A stretch of DNA of 64,000 nucleotides from Saprospiraceae bacterium (lineage in GTDB: Bacteria > Bacteroidota > Bacteroidia > Chitinophagales > Saprospiraceae), in the NCBI GenBank assembly GCA_028280415.1, contig JANQLV010000014.1:1-64000 (forward strand), written 5' to 3'. The notes beneath the pieces are model-generated. The model saw only the letters and a list, made by a program, of their open reading frames with translations, did no database searches and was not told where the DNA came from. Position numbers and translations under genes: made by a program. Position 1 is the first letter of the stretch. The number at the start of each line of letters is the position of its first letter. Below, one piece after another: positions 27,701 to 36,054 of the stretch.

Positions 27701-28543
27701 TTAAGTCACTTTTATTTTCCCCCTAACTGCACTGTCTATTAGCGTGATTTTGTATTCTTTCAACTGCTCTATCTGACGCTTTTGTAAACCTATTGCTTTG
27801 TCTATTTTTGAACTTTCTGACTTTATAAAATTCACTATTTTAGCCAGTTCAGAAAGATTTGGATAAGGCACTTTTAAGCTTCGAAGATCATTTCTTGATA
27901 CTTTAAGTCTAACAGTATTGAATCTACCATCTCCTCTGTCAATAGCCATTATTCCCTTTCCTAAACTATATAGTTGGTTTTGAACTGTTCTACTCTTGAA
28001 GAAATTCTCATAGAACATTGTGATAGATTTGTTACCCAAAGGAGCATAATATGTATAATAAACAGGACTAACACAACCAAAATAATTAGAGACCCCTACT
28101 GCGCCTACAATCATATTCATACTATTAAATACTAAATCACCCTTGTAAGCAAGTTTATATTTGGAGAAATCATCTTTAAAACGGTCTAAGTTTGTTGTCT
28201 TTTCAGAATACAGAGTGACTCCTTTGTCTATTGAAAGTGACAATCTTTCCTTACTTTTTATTGGGGTATTCTTCTCATTTCGCTCAACCAAAATATCTTT
28301 AAATGATTTAATCTCCCAGTGCTCCGGAATTTCCCCAATCCATTCTATGCCTGAATCCTTGAATTTTACATTGGGGGCTAAACCTTTGGTTACGGCATTT
28401 TGAATGATGATTTGCTTGCGTTCTTTGAGCAGGACGATGAGTTGCTCTTTTTGGGCAATTGCACAGTCTATTTTTGTGGTTTTGGCCATGAAGGCCTTAT
28501 TACAAAACTCACATGTTCGTTCGATTCGAATATTTGTAGACAT
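27701..28543 (-). CDS. hsdS: Chimeric HsdS lacking its first target-recognition domain
   Basis: 280 residues. Residues 1-23 (MSTNIRIERTCEFCNKAFMA...) are the start of the zinc-finger/HTH excisionase-like protein commonly paired with tyrosine recombinases in Bacteroidota, not HsdS. From residue 24 (KIDCAIAQKEQLIVLLKERK) it is HsdS: central conserved helix, the linker GIEWIGEIPEHWEI, one target-recognition domain, and the C-terminal helix KIDKAIGLQKRQIEQLKEYK..SAVRGKIKV. A full HsdS has two recognition domains and about 400 residues. An in-frame deletion apparently fused the two genes and removed the first domain, with any recombinase between. No hsdM is in the window. A half HsdS can in principle dimerise, so function is not excluded. 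Confidence 0.82.
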   Translation of the reverse strand: MSTNIRIERTCEFCNKAFMAKTTKIDCAIAQKEQLIVLLKERKQIIIQNAVTKGLAPNVKFKDSGIEWIGEIPEHWEIKSFKDILVERNEKNTPIKSKERLSLSIDKGVTLYSEKTTNLDRFKDDFSKYKLAYKGDLVFNSMNMIVGAVGVSNYFGCVSPVYYTYYAPLGNKSITMFYENFFKSRTVQNQLYSLGKGIMAIDRGDGRFNTVRLKVSRNDLRSLKVPYPNLSELAKIVNFIKSESSKIDKAIGLQKRQIEQLKEYKITLIDSAVRGKIKVT

Positions 28544-28628
28544 AATGCAAAATTGAAGTAGTATGACTATACGAGACTTAATGTGGCATCAATTGACTCA
28601 AACTGTCATAAACTGCCATCTTCTATCC

Positions 28629-28694
28629 TATTTGTACCTCGAAGCTATGATAGGTACATATCTATAGATTGCAGGTACAGATGCGGTACAAATA
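28629..28694. repeat. GGTACA inverted and direct repeats upstream of chimeric hsdS
   Basis: TATTTGTACC (28629-28638) and GGTACAAATA (28685-28694) are perfect 10-bp inverted repeats. Between them AGGTACA occurs directly repeated at 28652-28658 and 28673-28679, 21 bp apart, and TGTACCT is at 28633-28639. The group lies 85-150 bp upstream of the excisionase-like start codon. An operator or a recombination arm site left from the lost mobile element are the two main possibilities. Confidence 0.5.
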
Positions 28695-28821
28695 TAACGG
28701 TACTAAATATAGAAAGTCAAATAATAAGGAAAGAAAATTTATGTGCAAATAATTGATAATCAGTGTTATATGTGATTTTTAATATCGTTGAGCTATGGTG
28801 AGTTGTATCTGTTTTCGCCTA

Positions 28822-30234
28822 CTACTTCCCAATACAAAAATTCGAAAAAATATTACCCAATAAATCATCCGTGGAAACTTCTCCGGTGATTGTACCCAGG
28901 TAATAAAGCGCCTGACGGATATCCATGGCAATAAAGTCGGAAGTGATACCGGTATTCATACCATTGAGAACAGCATTGAGGCTTTGATCCGTTTTACTCA
29001 GGGCATCATAATGGCGCGTATTGCTCACGATGGTTTGATCCATGAGTTGTGGATTTTCAATGACCGTTTGGTAAAGTACATCTTTGAGGTAGCCGATATT
29101 CATCTGGTTTTTGGCAGAGACCGGAATGAGGTTTTCTTCGGAAATTAAGCCTTCCCGATAATAGTCCTCAGGCTTGGTATAGGGATTGAGATCCATCTTA
29201 TTGGCGATGAATATTTTTTTGCTATTGGCAGTGAGTGCCCGGCTTCCGTAAAGGAAGCGATCAAGGTCTTCCCAAAGTTCTTTCGGCCCGGAACTGATCA
29301 CGTCAAAAACGTAGATTACGACCGTAGATTTCGAAATCTTTTCCATCGTGCGCTCCACACCAATTTGTTCGATCTGATCCTGAGCGCGGCGGATACCAGC
29401 GGTATCAATTAATCGAAACTGAATGCCTTTGATATTTAAACTTTCTTCGACAGTATCTCGCGTTGTACCGGCGATGTCCGAAACAATGGCTCTCTCTTCA
29501 TTGAGTAAGGCATTGAGCAAGGTGGACTTCCCGGCATTTGGGCGTCCGGCAATAACGGTACTGACTCCGTTTTTGATCACATTGCCAAGGTGAAAAGAAT
29601 CTATGAGTTTGCGGATGAGTGTTTGGATTTTGACAATCAGGTCTTTTAGATCATCCCGGTTGGCAAACTCGACATCTTCTTCAGAAAAGTCGAGTTCCAG
29701 TTCAATCAGGCTTGCAAAATCAATAAGTTGCTGTCGAAGTTCTTTGATCTCATCCGAAAAACCGCCACGCATTTGTCGCATTGCCAATTCATGAGAGGCT
29801 TTGGAGTTTGAAGCGATCAGATCGGCGACTGCTTCGGCCTGAGAAAGATCCATTTGCCCATTGAGAAAGGCGCGTAAAGTAAACTCTCCCGGATTGGCCA
29901 TCCGTGCACCTTTTTTTATGAAAAGCTGAATCAGTCTTTGTACGATATAATCCGAACCGTGGCAGCTTACCTCTACGACATTTTCCTTAGTGTAAGATTT
30001 TGGTGCTTTGAAAAGAGAAACCAATACTTCATCAATCACATCTTGGGTATCGTCTTTGATTGTCCCGAAATGTATCGTATGCGTATCTTTTTCGGCTAGT
30101 GATTTACTGAATACAGCATCACAAATTTCAATTGCTTTGGGACCTGATAAACGGATAATAGCAATAGCTCCTGTTCCCGAAGGTGTTGCCAGGGCAACTA
30201 TCGTATCGCTGAGGTTGTGGCTGGTATAAGACAT
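28822..30234 (-). CDS. mnmE: tRNA modification GTPase MnmE
   Basis: 470 residues, the normal length. With MnmG it forms the cmnm5 modification of U34 in certain tRNAs. The N-terminal tetrahydrofolate-binding domain starts DTIVALATPSGTGAIAIIRLSGP. The G domain has [21 protein letters not shown] and NKMD, and the C-terminus ends in the diagnostic FCIGK. Signature motifs are all intact. It is the first housekeeping gene after the defence island and is separated from the cytochrome operon by a 36-bp palindrome. Confidence 0.97.
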   Translation of the reverse strand: MSYTSHNLSDTIVALATPSGTGAIAIIRLSGPKAIEICDAVFSKSLAEKDTHTIHFGTIKDDTQDVIDEVLVSLFKAPKSYTKENVVEVSCHGSDYIVQRLIQLFIKKGARMANPGEFTLRAFLNGQMDLSQAEAVADLIASNSKASHELAMRQMRGGFSDEIKELRQQLIDFASLIELELDFSEEDVEFANRDDLKDLIVKIQTLIRKLIDSFHLGNVIKNGVSTVIAGRPNAGKSTLLNALLNEERAIVSDIAGTTRDTVEESLNIKGIQFRLIDTAGIRRAQDQIEQIGVERTMEKISKSTVVIYVFDVISSGPKELWEDLDRFLYGSRALTANSKKIFIANKMDLNPYTKPEDYYREGLISEENLIPVSAKNQMNIGYLKDVLYQTVIENPQLMDQTIVSNTRHYDALSKTDQSLNAVLNGMNTGITSDFIAMDIRQALYYLGTITGEVSTDDLLGNIFSNFCIGK

Positions 30235-30273
30235 GCCACAAATTTAATAGTTTTTTGATATTCGGGGTTCTTT

Positions 30274-30309
30274 ATTCGATACTCGATTTTCGAAAATCGA
30301 GTATCGAAT
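30274..30309. repeat. 36-bp perfect palindrome after the ResB-CcsA stop
   Basis: Bases 30274-30291 are the exact reverse complement of 30292-30309; the centre reads TTTTCGAAAA and the arms carry ATTCGATACTCG. As RNA it would fold with a TTCG loop. It starts directly after the end of the seven-gene cytochrome operon and 40 bp upstream of mnmE, so it may terminate that transcript. Such perfect palindromes can also be dispersed genomic repeats. Confidence 0.75.
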
Positions 30310-30310
30310 T

Positions 30311-33300
30311 CTAATACTTCTGATACCTTTTATACCTTCGATCTTTCCAAAAAGCTAAAAGGCCAATTAGGCTTAATACACCTACCGAGTAATAGACAAA
30401 TACAGGAACAGGAACGGGATCTCCGGCAGCATAGGAGTGTAATCCGGATAAATAATAATTTACGCCAAAATAAGTCATGATTACCGAAGCCCAGCCAAAC
30501 AGGGAAGCAAGGTTAAAGGCATAAGGACCCCGAAACCCCGGGATGAATCGCATATGTAAGATGAAGGCGTATATCAAAATCGTTATTAGTGCCCAGGTTT
30601 CTTTTGCGTCCCATCCCCAGTATCTTCCCCAGGATTCATTGGCCCATATACCACCGAGATAAGTACCGACGGTAATCATGAATAAACCGCCAATTAAAGT
30701 CATTTCACTGATCTGAGTCATCTCTTTTAAAATGCGGTTGACCCTCTGAGCATTTTTTGGATTTCGAAAAATGATAAAAATTAAATTCAAAGAACCAATC
30801 AAGGCGCCGAGCATCAGAAAACCATAACTTCCGGCTTCGAGCGAAACGTGGATTGTCAGCCAATACGATTTTAAGACCGGAACCAATGGCGTGATTTCCG
30901 GATCGAGCCAACTCAAACCTGCCACCATGAGAATGGTTGCGGCTAGTATATTTGTAGCAGTCAGCCCTCCTAGAGATTTTCTGCTAAATATTAAACCGGC
31001 CAGCACGGTAGTAAAAGCAATATAAATCATGGATTCGTAACCATTACTCCAGGGTGCCCGCCCTGAAACATACCAACGCAAGCCCAGACCAAAAAGGTGC
31101 AGAACAAAAGCGGCAAAAAATAATCCTTTAACGGCTTTAACCGGAGTCTTTAAATTCCAGCGAGGTTTGAAAACGGAGATAAAAAGCAGGGCCAAAAAAG
31201 AAAGCCCGAGTAATGCATAAATTTTACCCAAACGGCTGAATACATTGATTTTATTGAGTAGCAGTTCCGCATTTCGTTTCGTATCCGAGGGTATCACTGC
31301 TTTGCCGTATTTTTTCTGGTATTGATCCAATTCTCTGATCATCTGATTGGCAAATTGCCAGTCATTTGTCTGCATGGCGATTTGCAGTTCCGGAATATAG
31401 GCCGAATAAAACTCCTGGGCAAAAGTATGTTCTTGCTGTCGATGATGCCCTTCTGAAGGAGATACCCAGGTATTGTTTTCGTTGTGAGGAAGCGGGAATA
31501 CTTTCATAAAACTTCCGGAGAAAACCATGCTGCAAATATTTACTTTCTCGTCCAGTTTCATCATTTCTTTTTCGAAAACACCTCTGTCTTTTTTTGGAGT
31601 GTTATAAGCGGCCCTGACGTACTCCCTCAATTTGTAAGAACCATCTTTTTCAAAAAAATCACTATACGCAATTAAATTTCCCAAGACCGGAGCAGGTAGA
31701 ATTTTTCTGGTTTTTTCATGTTTGCCAGTTTTGATTAATGGAATGTCATACCAGTTTTTCGGATAAGCAGCCATTCCCAAAATGATCTGTTCCGCATTTA
31801 ATCCATAGAGGGAATTTTTTCTGGATAGCTTTCTTAAAATTTCGCTACTATAAGTATTCATCGGTTTCATCCTGCCCCGGTGATCTTGCATGATGAGTTT
31901 TCCAAAAGCTTCTGCATGTTCCTTACTGATAGTATTGATATCACCGATAGGAGGGGGCTTGGCAAATGTTTTACCGGAACAGATGATAAAAACAACAATG
32001 ATAGCTGCTTTACTCAAAGAGCTGTGCTGTATTTTTTTTAGGTTTTTCCGGAGTTGTTGAAAACGGCTTTTTTTATTAAAAAAAGTAAGAAGCATTCCAA
32101 GTGTGAGGAGCGCATAACCCAGATAGGAAATCCAGGTTCCCCACCAGTCATGATTAACGCTCAACCAGGTTCCCAGTTCATCCTGATCGAAAGAAGATTG
32201 AAAAAAACGATAGCCCTCATGATCGAGTACATTGTTCATGAAAATTCTGGTATCTTTTTTTAGGTCATGTCGTTTATCCAGTAAAGTTACTTCACTCGCA
32301 TACGAGGAAGCGCTGTTTGTGCCCGGGTATTTTTCCAGTATAAATTCCCGAAGCGCCAGAGAGAAAGGAAGCTTTATTTCTTTGGCGCCATATGAGACTG
32401 CAAGACTAATGTCCTCAACATTAAATACTTTTGGACGTCCTGCAATCCCTTTGGCACCGTAGATATACTGCTCTTGTGTATCTGTTCCGCAACTTACTTT
32501 TATTTTGAGCCCAGCCATGCTTTTACTGGTCATCTTTTGATTAGCTGATTTTATTTCTACTCGGGCACTATTGGAAAAATCTCCAAAAACAAAACTGCGT
32601 TGGCCATTAGAATATAAACTACGTAAGCGCAGGGGGTGATACTGGTTTGCTGCGAGTGTATCTTTTTCTTGTGTCGCCATAACGGTTTGAGTAAAAGCGC
32701 TTGAAGCTTTAAAGCTCAGGTTGCCATTTTCGTATCGAATATTGAAACCGCCTGGTTCTTCTGTATTTCTAAAATTGAATAAAGTTCCTCGAATTCGGGA
32801 ACGCTTTCCTTTTTCCAGGAAGTACTCTTCCCTGCCGTTTGCGCCGCCGATCACAATCTTGATTACCGGGGTACCACTATTATTTTCAACCATGGTCTCT
32901 TTCGGGTTAGGGATAAATTCACTGACTTCTACTGCTATTTCCCGGTTTCCAAGGAAATATGATTTTTTTAAATGGTTATTTCCCAAAGTGGCAAAGAGTA
33001 CGGGTTCGTCGAAAGAATATTTTTTGCCATTTTTAACAGCATCAAAAACCAAATATTCATCAAATGATAAAATGCTGTCGGCTGAATCGCCCTCCCGGAT
33101 ATGCATCATACCTTCATAGCCGAAGTATCTGGTCACAGCTGCTCCTAATAAAATGATGATGATAGAAGCATGAAAGGCAAAGACGGCCCATTTTTTTTGT
33201 TGAATCAATCGGAAACGGAAAATGTTGACCAGAATGGAAATACCAAATAAGAGCAGCAACAATTCAAACCACCGGGATTTGTAAATTATCTTTTGGGCAG

Positions 33301-33424
33301 AACTTGTCCCGAAATCGTTTTCTATAAAAGTGGCTACTCCGATGGCCACTGCAAATAAAATCATATATAGACCGGCAGCTGAAGTAGAGAAAAGTTTGTT
33401 AAATATATTTTTGAGTATTTTCAT
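30311..33424 (-). CDS. Fused ResB-CcsA (CcsBA) cytochrome c synthase
   Basis: 1037 residues. The N-terminal ResB-like part has four membrane helices and a large periplasmic loop. The C-terminal CcsA/CcmC-like part has at least six helices and the WWD haem-handling motif (WGRYWGWDAKETWALI). The protein exports haem and attaches it to CXXCH motifs of c-type cytochromes (system II). It is the last gene of an operon that encodes 42 CXXCH motifs in two proteins, which fits a dedicated maturation role. Fused ResB-CcsA proteins of about 1000 residues are normal in Bacteroidota. Upstream spacing to the OB-fold lipoprotein gene is 63 bp. Confidence 0.93.
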   Translation of the reverse strand: MKILKNIFNKLFSTSAAGLYMILFAVAIGVATFIENDFGTSSAQKIIYKSRWFELLLLLFGISILVNIFRFRLIQQKKWAVFAFHASIIIILLGAAVTRYFGYEGMMHIREGDSADSILSFDEYLVFDAVKNGKKYSFDEPVLFATLGNNHLKKSYFLGNREIAVEVSEFIPNPKETMVENNSGTPVIKIVIGGANGREEYFLEKGKRSRIRGTLFNFRNTEEPGGFNIRYENGNLSFKASSAFTQTVMATQEKDTLAANQYHPLRLRSLYSNGQRSFVFGDFSNSARVEIKSANQKMTSKSMAGLKIKVSCGTDTQEQYIYGAKGIAGRPKVFNVEDISLAVSYGAKEIKLPFSLALREFILEKYPGTNSASSYASEVTLLDKRHDLKKDTRIFMNNVLDHEGYRFFQSSFDQDELGTWLSVNHDWWGTWISYLGYALLTLGMLLTFFNKKSRFQQLRKNLKKIQHSSLSKAAIIVVFIICSGKTFAKPPPIGDINTISKEHAEAFGKLIMQDHRGRMKPMNTYSSEILRKLSRKNSLYGLNAEQIILGMAAYPKNWYDIPLIKTGKHEKTRKILPAPVLGNLIAYSDFFEKDGSYKLREYVRAAYNTPKKDRGVFEKEMMKLDEKVNICSMVFSGSFMKVFPLPHNENNTWVSPSEGHHRQQEHTFAQEFYSAYIPELQIAMQTNDWQFANQMIRELDQYQKKYGKAVIPSDTKRNAELLLNKINVFSRLGKIYALLGLSFLALLFISVFKPRWNLKTPVKAVKGLFFAAFVLHLFGLGLRWYVSGRAPWSNGYESMIYIAFTTVLAGLIFSRKSLGGLTATNILAATILMVAGLSWLDPEITPLVPVLKSYWLTIHVSLEAGSYGFLMLGALIGSLNLIFIIFRNPKNAQRVNRILKEMTQISEMTLIGGLFMITVGTYLGGIWANESWGRYWGWDAKETWALITILIYAFILHMRFIPGFRGPYAFNLASLFGWASVIMTYFGVNYYLSGLHSYAAGDPVPVPVFVYYSVGVLSLIGLLAFWKDRRYKRYQKY

Positions 33425-33487
33425 TGCAGAAAAGTTTTGAAAACTGAATTAAAGAATGGTGGCAAGTCTTACAGCAAATGATATGCT

Positions 33488-34282
33488 TCACCTCAAGACC
33501 GCTTCTTCCATAATGATATCGTATCGATAACCGGCTCCAAAATCTTTGTCTAAAGCTATTTTCCCTTCCAGAGAGACTATTGCTCCAAGGGGAATGTTTT
33601 CAGCAGTGGTTACCGTCAGGTCGAGGTTTTCCCCTGAACCATCCTGAATGTGAATCCAGTTGCGATTCATGATTTTGGGATTTACCTTTACGCATTTTCC
33701 GGTAACCTTTATAGTTTGTCCTCCATAAGCAGATTTATCTGAAAACAATTTGGCAAGTGAAATTGCACCTGCATCTGGAGCAATTTTTTCAACTGTTAAA
33801 TCGGGTAAAGCTTTACTGGCAACAATTTTATCAGCTACTTCTGACTTCCCGGACTTTTCTTTAGGATTGAATTTTTTTCTGATATTAGAAACCAAGTAAA
33901 CGGTTTCAAATACGCGATCGAATTCTCGACTGAAAAAATTCTTTTTGAGCAAACCTCCTTTATAAATATAGGTGTCGCCTACCGCGATTTCCCGTTTAGA
34001 AATGGCGATCCAGAATTCTTCTTCCGCTTCTTTTACTCTCAGGTAAGAATACTTTTCTGTGTTTAAAATTTCTTCAACTTTGACTTCATGTTCCATGGAA
34101 TTAGACGGTGGATGATTGAACGTAACATCCGGAACAGATTCGAATGCGGGAATACTGCTTTCACTTATTCCAACTGTTGTGGCTTCCGCTTCGATGACTC
34201 TGGGACCAGAATCACAGGCCGTGAAAAATAAAAAGAGAAATAAAAAAAAGCTGTGTTGTGCAAAAGGATTTTGAATTTTCAT
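33488..34282 (-). CDS. OB-fold lipoprotein of the cytochrome operon
   Basis: 264 residues from the ATG at 34282. That start gives a signal peptide with lipobox FFTAC; an upstream start at 34369 would overlap the preceding gene by 71 bp. After the lipid anchor and an acidic linker, residues about 55-125 contain a first beta domain (YSYLRVKEAEEEFWIAISKREIAVGDTYIYKG). The C-terminal 80 residues form an OB-fold (GGQTIKVTGKCVKVNPKIMNRNWIHIQDGSG) like those in periplasmic nucleic-acid- or metal-binding-like proteins. Exact role unknown; the position between the barrel gene and ResB-CcsA suggests help in cytochrome assembly. Confidence 0.75.
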   Translation of the reverse strand: MKIQNPFAQHSFFLFLFLFFTACDSGPRVIEAEATTVGISESSIPAFESVPDVTFNHPPSNSMEHEVKVEEILNTEKYSYLRVKEAEEEFWIAISKREIAVGDTYIYKGGLLKKNFFSREFDRVFETVYLVSNIRKKFNPKEKSGKSEVADKIVASKALPDLTVEKIAPDAGAISLAKLFSDKSAYGGQTIKVTGKCVKVNPKIMNRNWIHIQDGSGENLDLTVTTAENIPLGAIVSLEGKIALDKDFGAGYRYDIIMEEAVLR

Positions 34283-34298
34283 AATAATAAATATGATT

Positions 34299-35909
34299 TT
34301 AAAACCGCTTAATAATTCGAGCATTAAAGCGATGATATATTTGATTCGTATTGTCCAAAACACCTTCATAGAAAAGGTGCAGGGATAATTGTTTTTTGAT
34401 TCTTAAGGATAAACTCATACCAGCAATATCCTGATGTAATACCCGACTCCCGATTTTATAGGTATAATCGACCCAACGATAGTAGATATCTCCACTTAGC
34501 TTCCCGCGGATAATTTCTTTGGAAAAGCGCGCTCCGAAAATCTGGCTATCTAAAAAATCAGTTCTCAAAAAATTGGCTCTCAAAGTAGCACGGACTTTGA
34601 TGATCGGGATACTGCTGTAGGTGATATGGGTACTTAGGTTTTTCGAAGGATTGCGCCCGCTTTTTTGAAAACGCATACCTCCATGTGTGCCCCAGGATAT
34701 TTTTTTGGTAATGCGATGATTAAAACTCAGTCGAAGCCCCTGCCTGCTTTCATCTTCAATCAACTGATCGATAAAACTTTTATAGGATTCGTAATAAATA
34801 ATGTTTTTTCGAGTATCAAAGGATGCTGAAATTCGAAAGTTGCGATTGAAACGATATCTTAGAGAAGCGTATAAATTAGTAAGTTGAGCATTGTTTTTTA
34901 CTTCATTATTTATTTTTTGAAAAAGGTCGATTTCCATAGAACCAAAGAAATTAAGATCCTTGGCCAGTGTACCCGAATGCTGAAAATAAACAAAGCGCCT
35001 GTCCGTATTCCCCGCATTCATTTGTTCCATTAAACCAATAGTAGTATGGGCGAATTTCGCTGGATTAGAGGAACCAAAACTGAGATAAGCACCAAACTGT
35101 AAAAGAGCCGGATTGAAACTGTAATCCCGGAAATCAGGACGAGTCCCGGCTATTGCTCCCACACTAAACCGACCCCAGCCTTTTTCAAATTGCAAGCCAT
35201 CAATTGCTCCAATACTGGAAAATTTTTGATTGATTTTTCTGCCTAAGGTCAGGTGAGTACTTTTATCAAAATTGTATTTTACATTTAATGAATACACTTT
35301 CAAAGCATCAGCGACTTGAATAGAATCATTGAGCGTATGCCTGAAAGTAATATAACTTTCTACGGAAAAACGGGAGTCATTTAAATTATACCCTCTAAAT
35401 GAAAAAGCATATCGCATTCGATGCCGGGTATCATAATCGGAGAAGTTGCTGTAAGAAGCTGCGGATATCCGACCTTTTATTTTTTCTTTAAATAATACTT
35501 CTTCTTCTCTGCCTTCTTCCGGTATGATCACTGGATCATTGTTTAGCATCAGCCTTTCCTCTTCGGTTTCAGCTAAGGCTTCTTCGGATGTGTCTTCTGT
35601 TTTTTTGATAACTGCTTGCAGGATAAATTTTGCAACTACTCTATCATTTACTTTAAGCTTTTTTGTGCCTAAGGGAAGGCATACCGTAGAGGAAGAAGAT
35701 TTGTTTTCGACCCTAAGTACCGGAATCAGATCATTCGTTTGGTTGAGAAATAAAGTATCTCCCTGCTTGATATTCTTTGTAGATTTGAATTTTACATAAA
35801 CTTTTTTTGATGAGATAAAGGAAACCGTTCCATCTTCTAAAATCAGCTGGCCCTGCGCTTGTAAAGTAAAAGCGGAAATGAGAAAAATTGCCTGAATGAT
35901 ATATTTCAT
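34299..35909 (-). CDS. Putative outer-membrane beta-barrel of the cytochrome operon
   Basis: 536 residues from the ATG at 35909, which starts a signal peptide (YIIQAIFLISAFTLQAQGQ). Residues about 20-90 look like a small SH3/beta domain (GTVSFISSKKVYVKFKSTKNIKQGDTLFL). From about residue 150 alternating hydrophobic strands rich in Tyr, Phe, Arg and Ser continue to the end, which is RF: typical of outer-membrane barrels whose last residue is aromatic. It lies directly downstream of two multihaem cytochrome genes. The arrangement recalls porin-cytochrome conduits, where a barrel houses the haem protein and passes electrons across the outer membrane. I do not recognise a named family. Confidence 0.72.
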   Translation of the reverse strand: MKYIIQAIFLISAFTLQAQGQLILEDGTVSFISSKKVYVKFKSTKNIKQGDTLFLNQTNDLIPVLRVENKSSSSTVCLPLGTKKLKVNDRVVAKFILQAVIKKTEDTSEEALAETEEERLMLNNDPVIIPEEGREEEVLFKEKIKGRISAASYSNFSDYDTRHRMRYAFSFRGYNLNDSRFSVESYITFRHTLNDSIQVADALKVYSLNVKYNFDKSTHLTLGRKINQKFSSIGAIDGLQFEKGWGRFSVGAIAGTRPDFRDYSFNPALLQFGAYLSFGSSNPAKFAHTTIGLMEQMNAGNTDRRFVYFQHSGTLAKDLNFFGSMEIDLFQKINNEVKNNAQLTNLYASLRYRFNRNFRISASFDTRKNIIYYESYKSFIDQLIEDESRQGLRLSFNHRITKKISWGTHGGMRFQKSGRNPSKNLSTHITYSSIPIIKVRATLRANFLRTDFLDSQIFGARFSKEIIRGKLSGDIYYRWVDYTYKIGSRVLHQDIAGMSLSLRIKKQLSLHLFYEGVLDNTNQIYHRFNARIIKRF

Positions 35910-36054
35910 TTTAAGTAGCGTTTTTAATTTTGGCAAAAACCAGCTAGGGATAAACGAGGGCAGAATAAATCTGCCTTTCGCTTATCGATCTAATTTTGGC
36001 ATGAGGTAAGGGCTTAACAAGCCTTTGACCTCTTACCCCTTTTACACATTTTTA

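Noticed and set aside
34283-34369. Longer N-terminus for the OB-fold lipoprotein
   Set aside because: It would overlap the barrel gene by 71 bp and bury the lipoprotein signal peptide.
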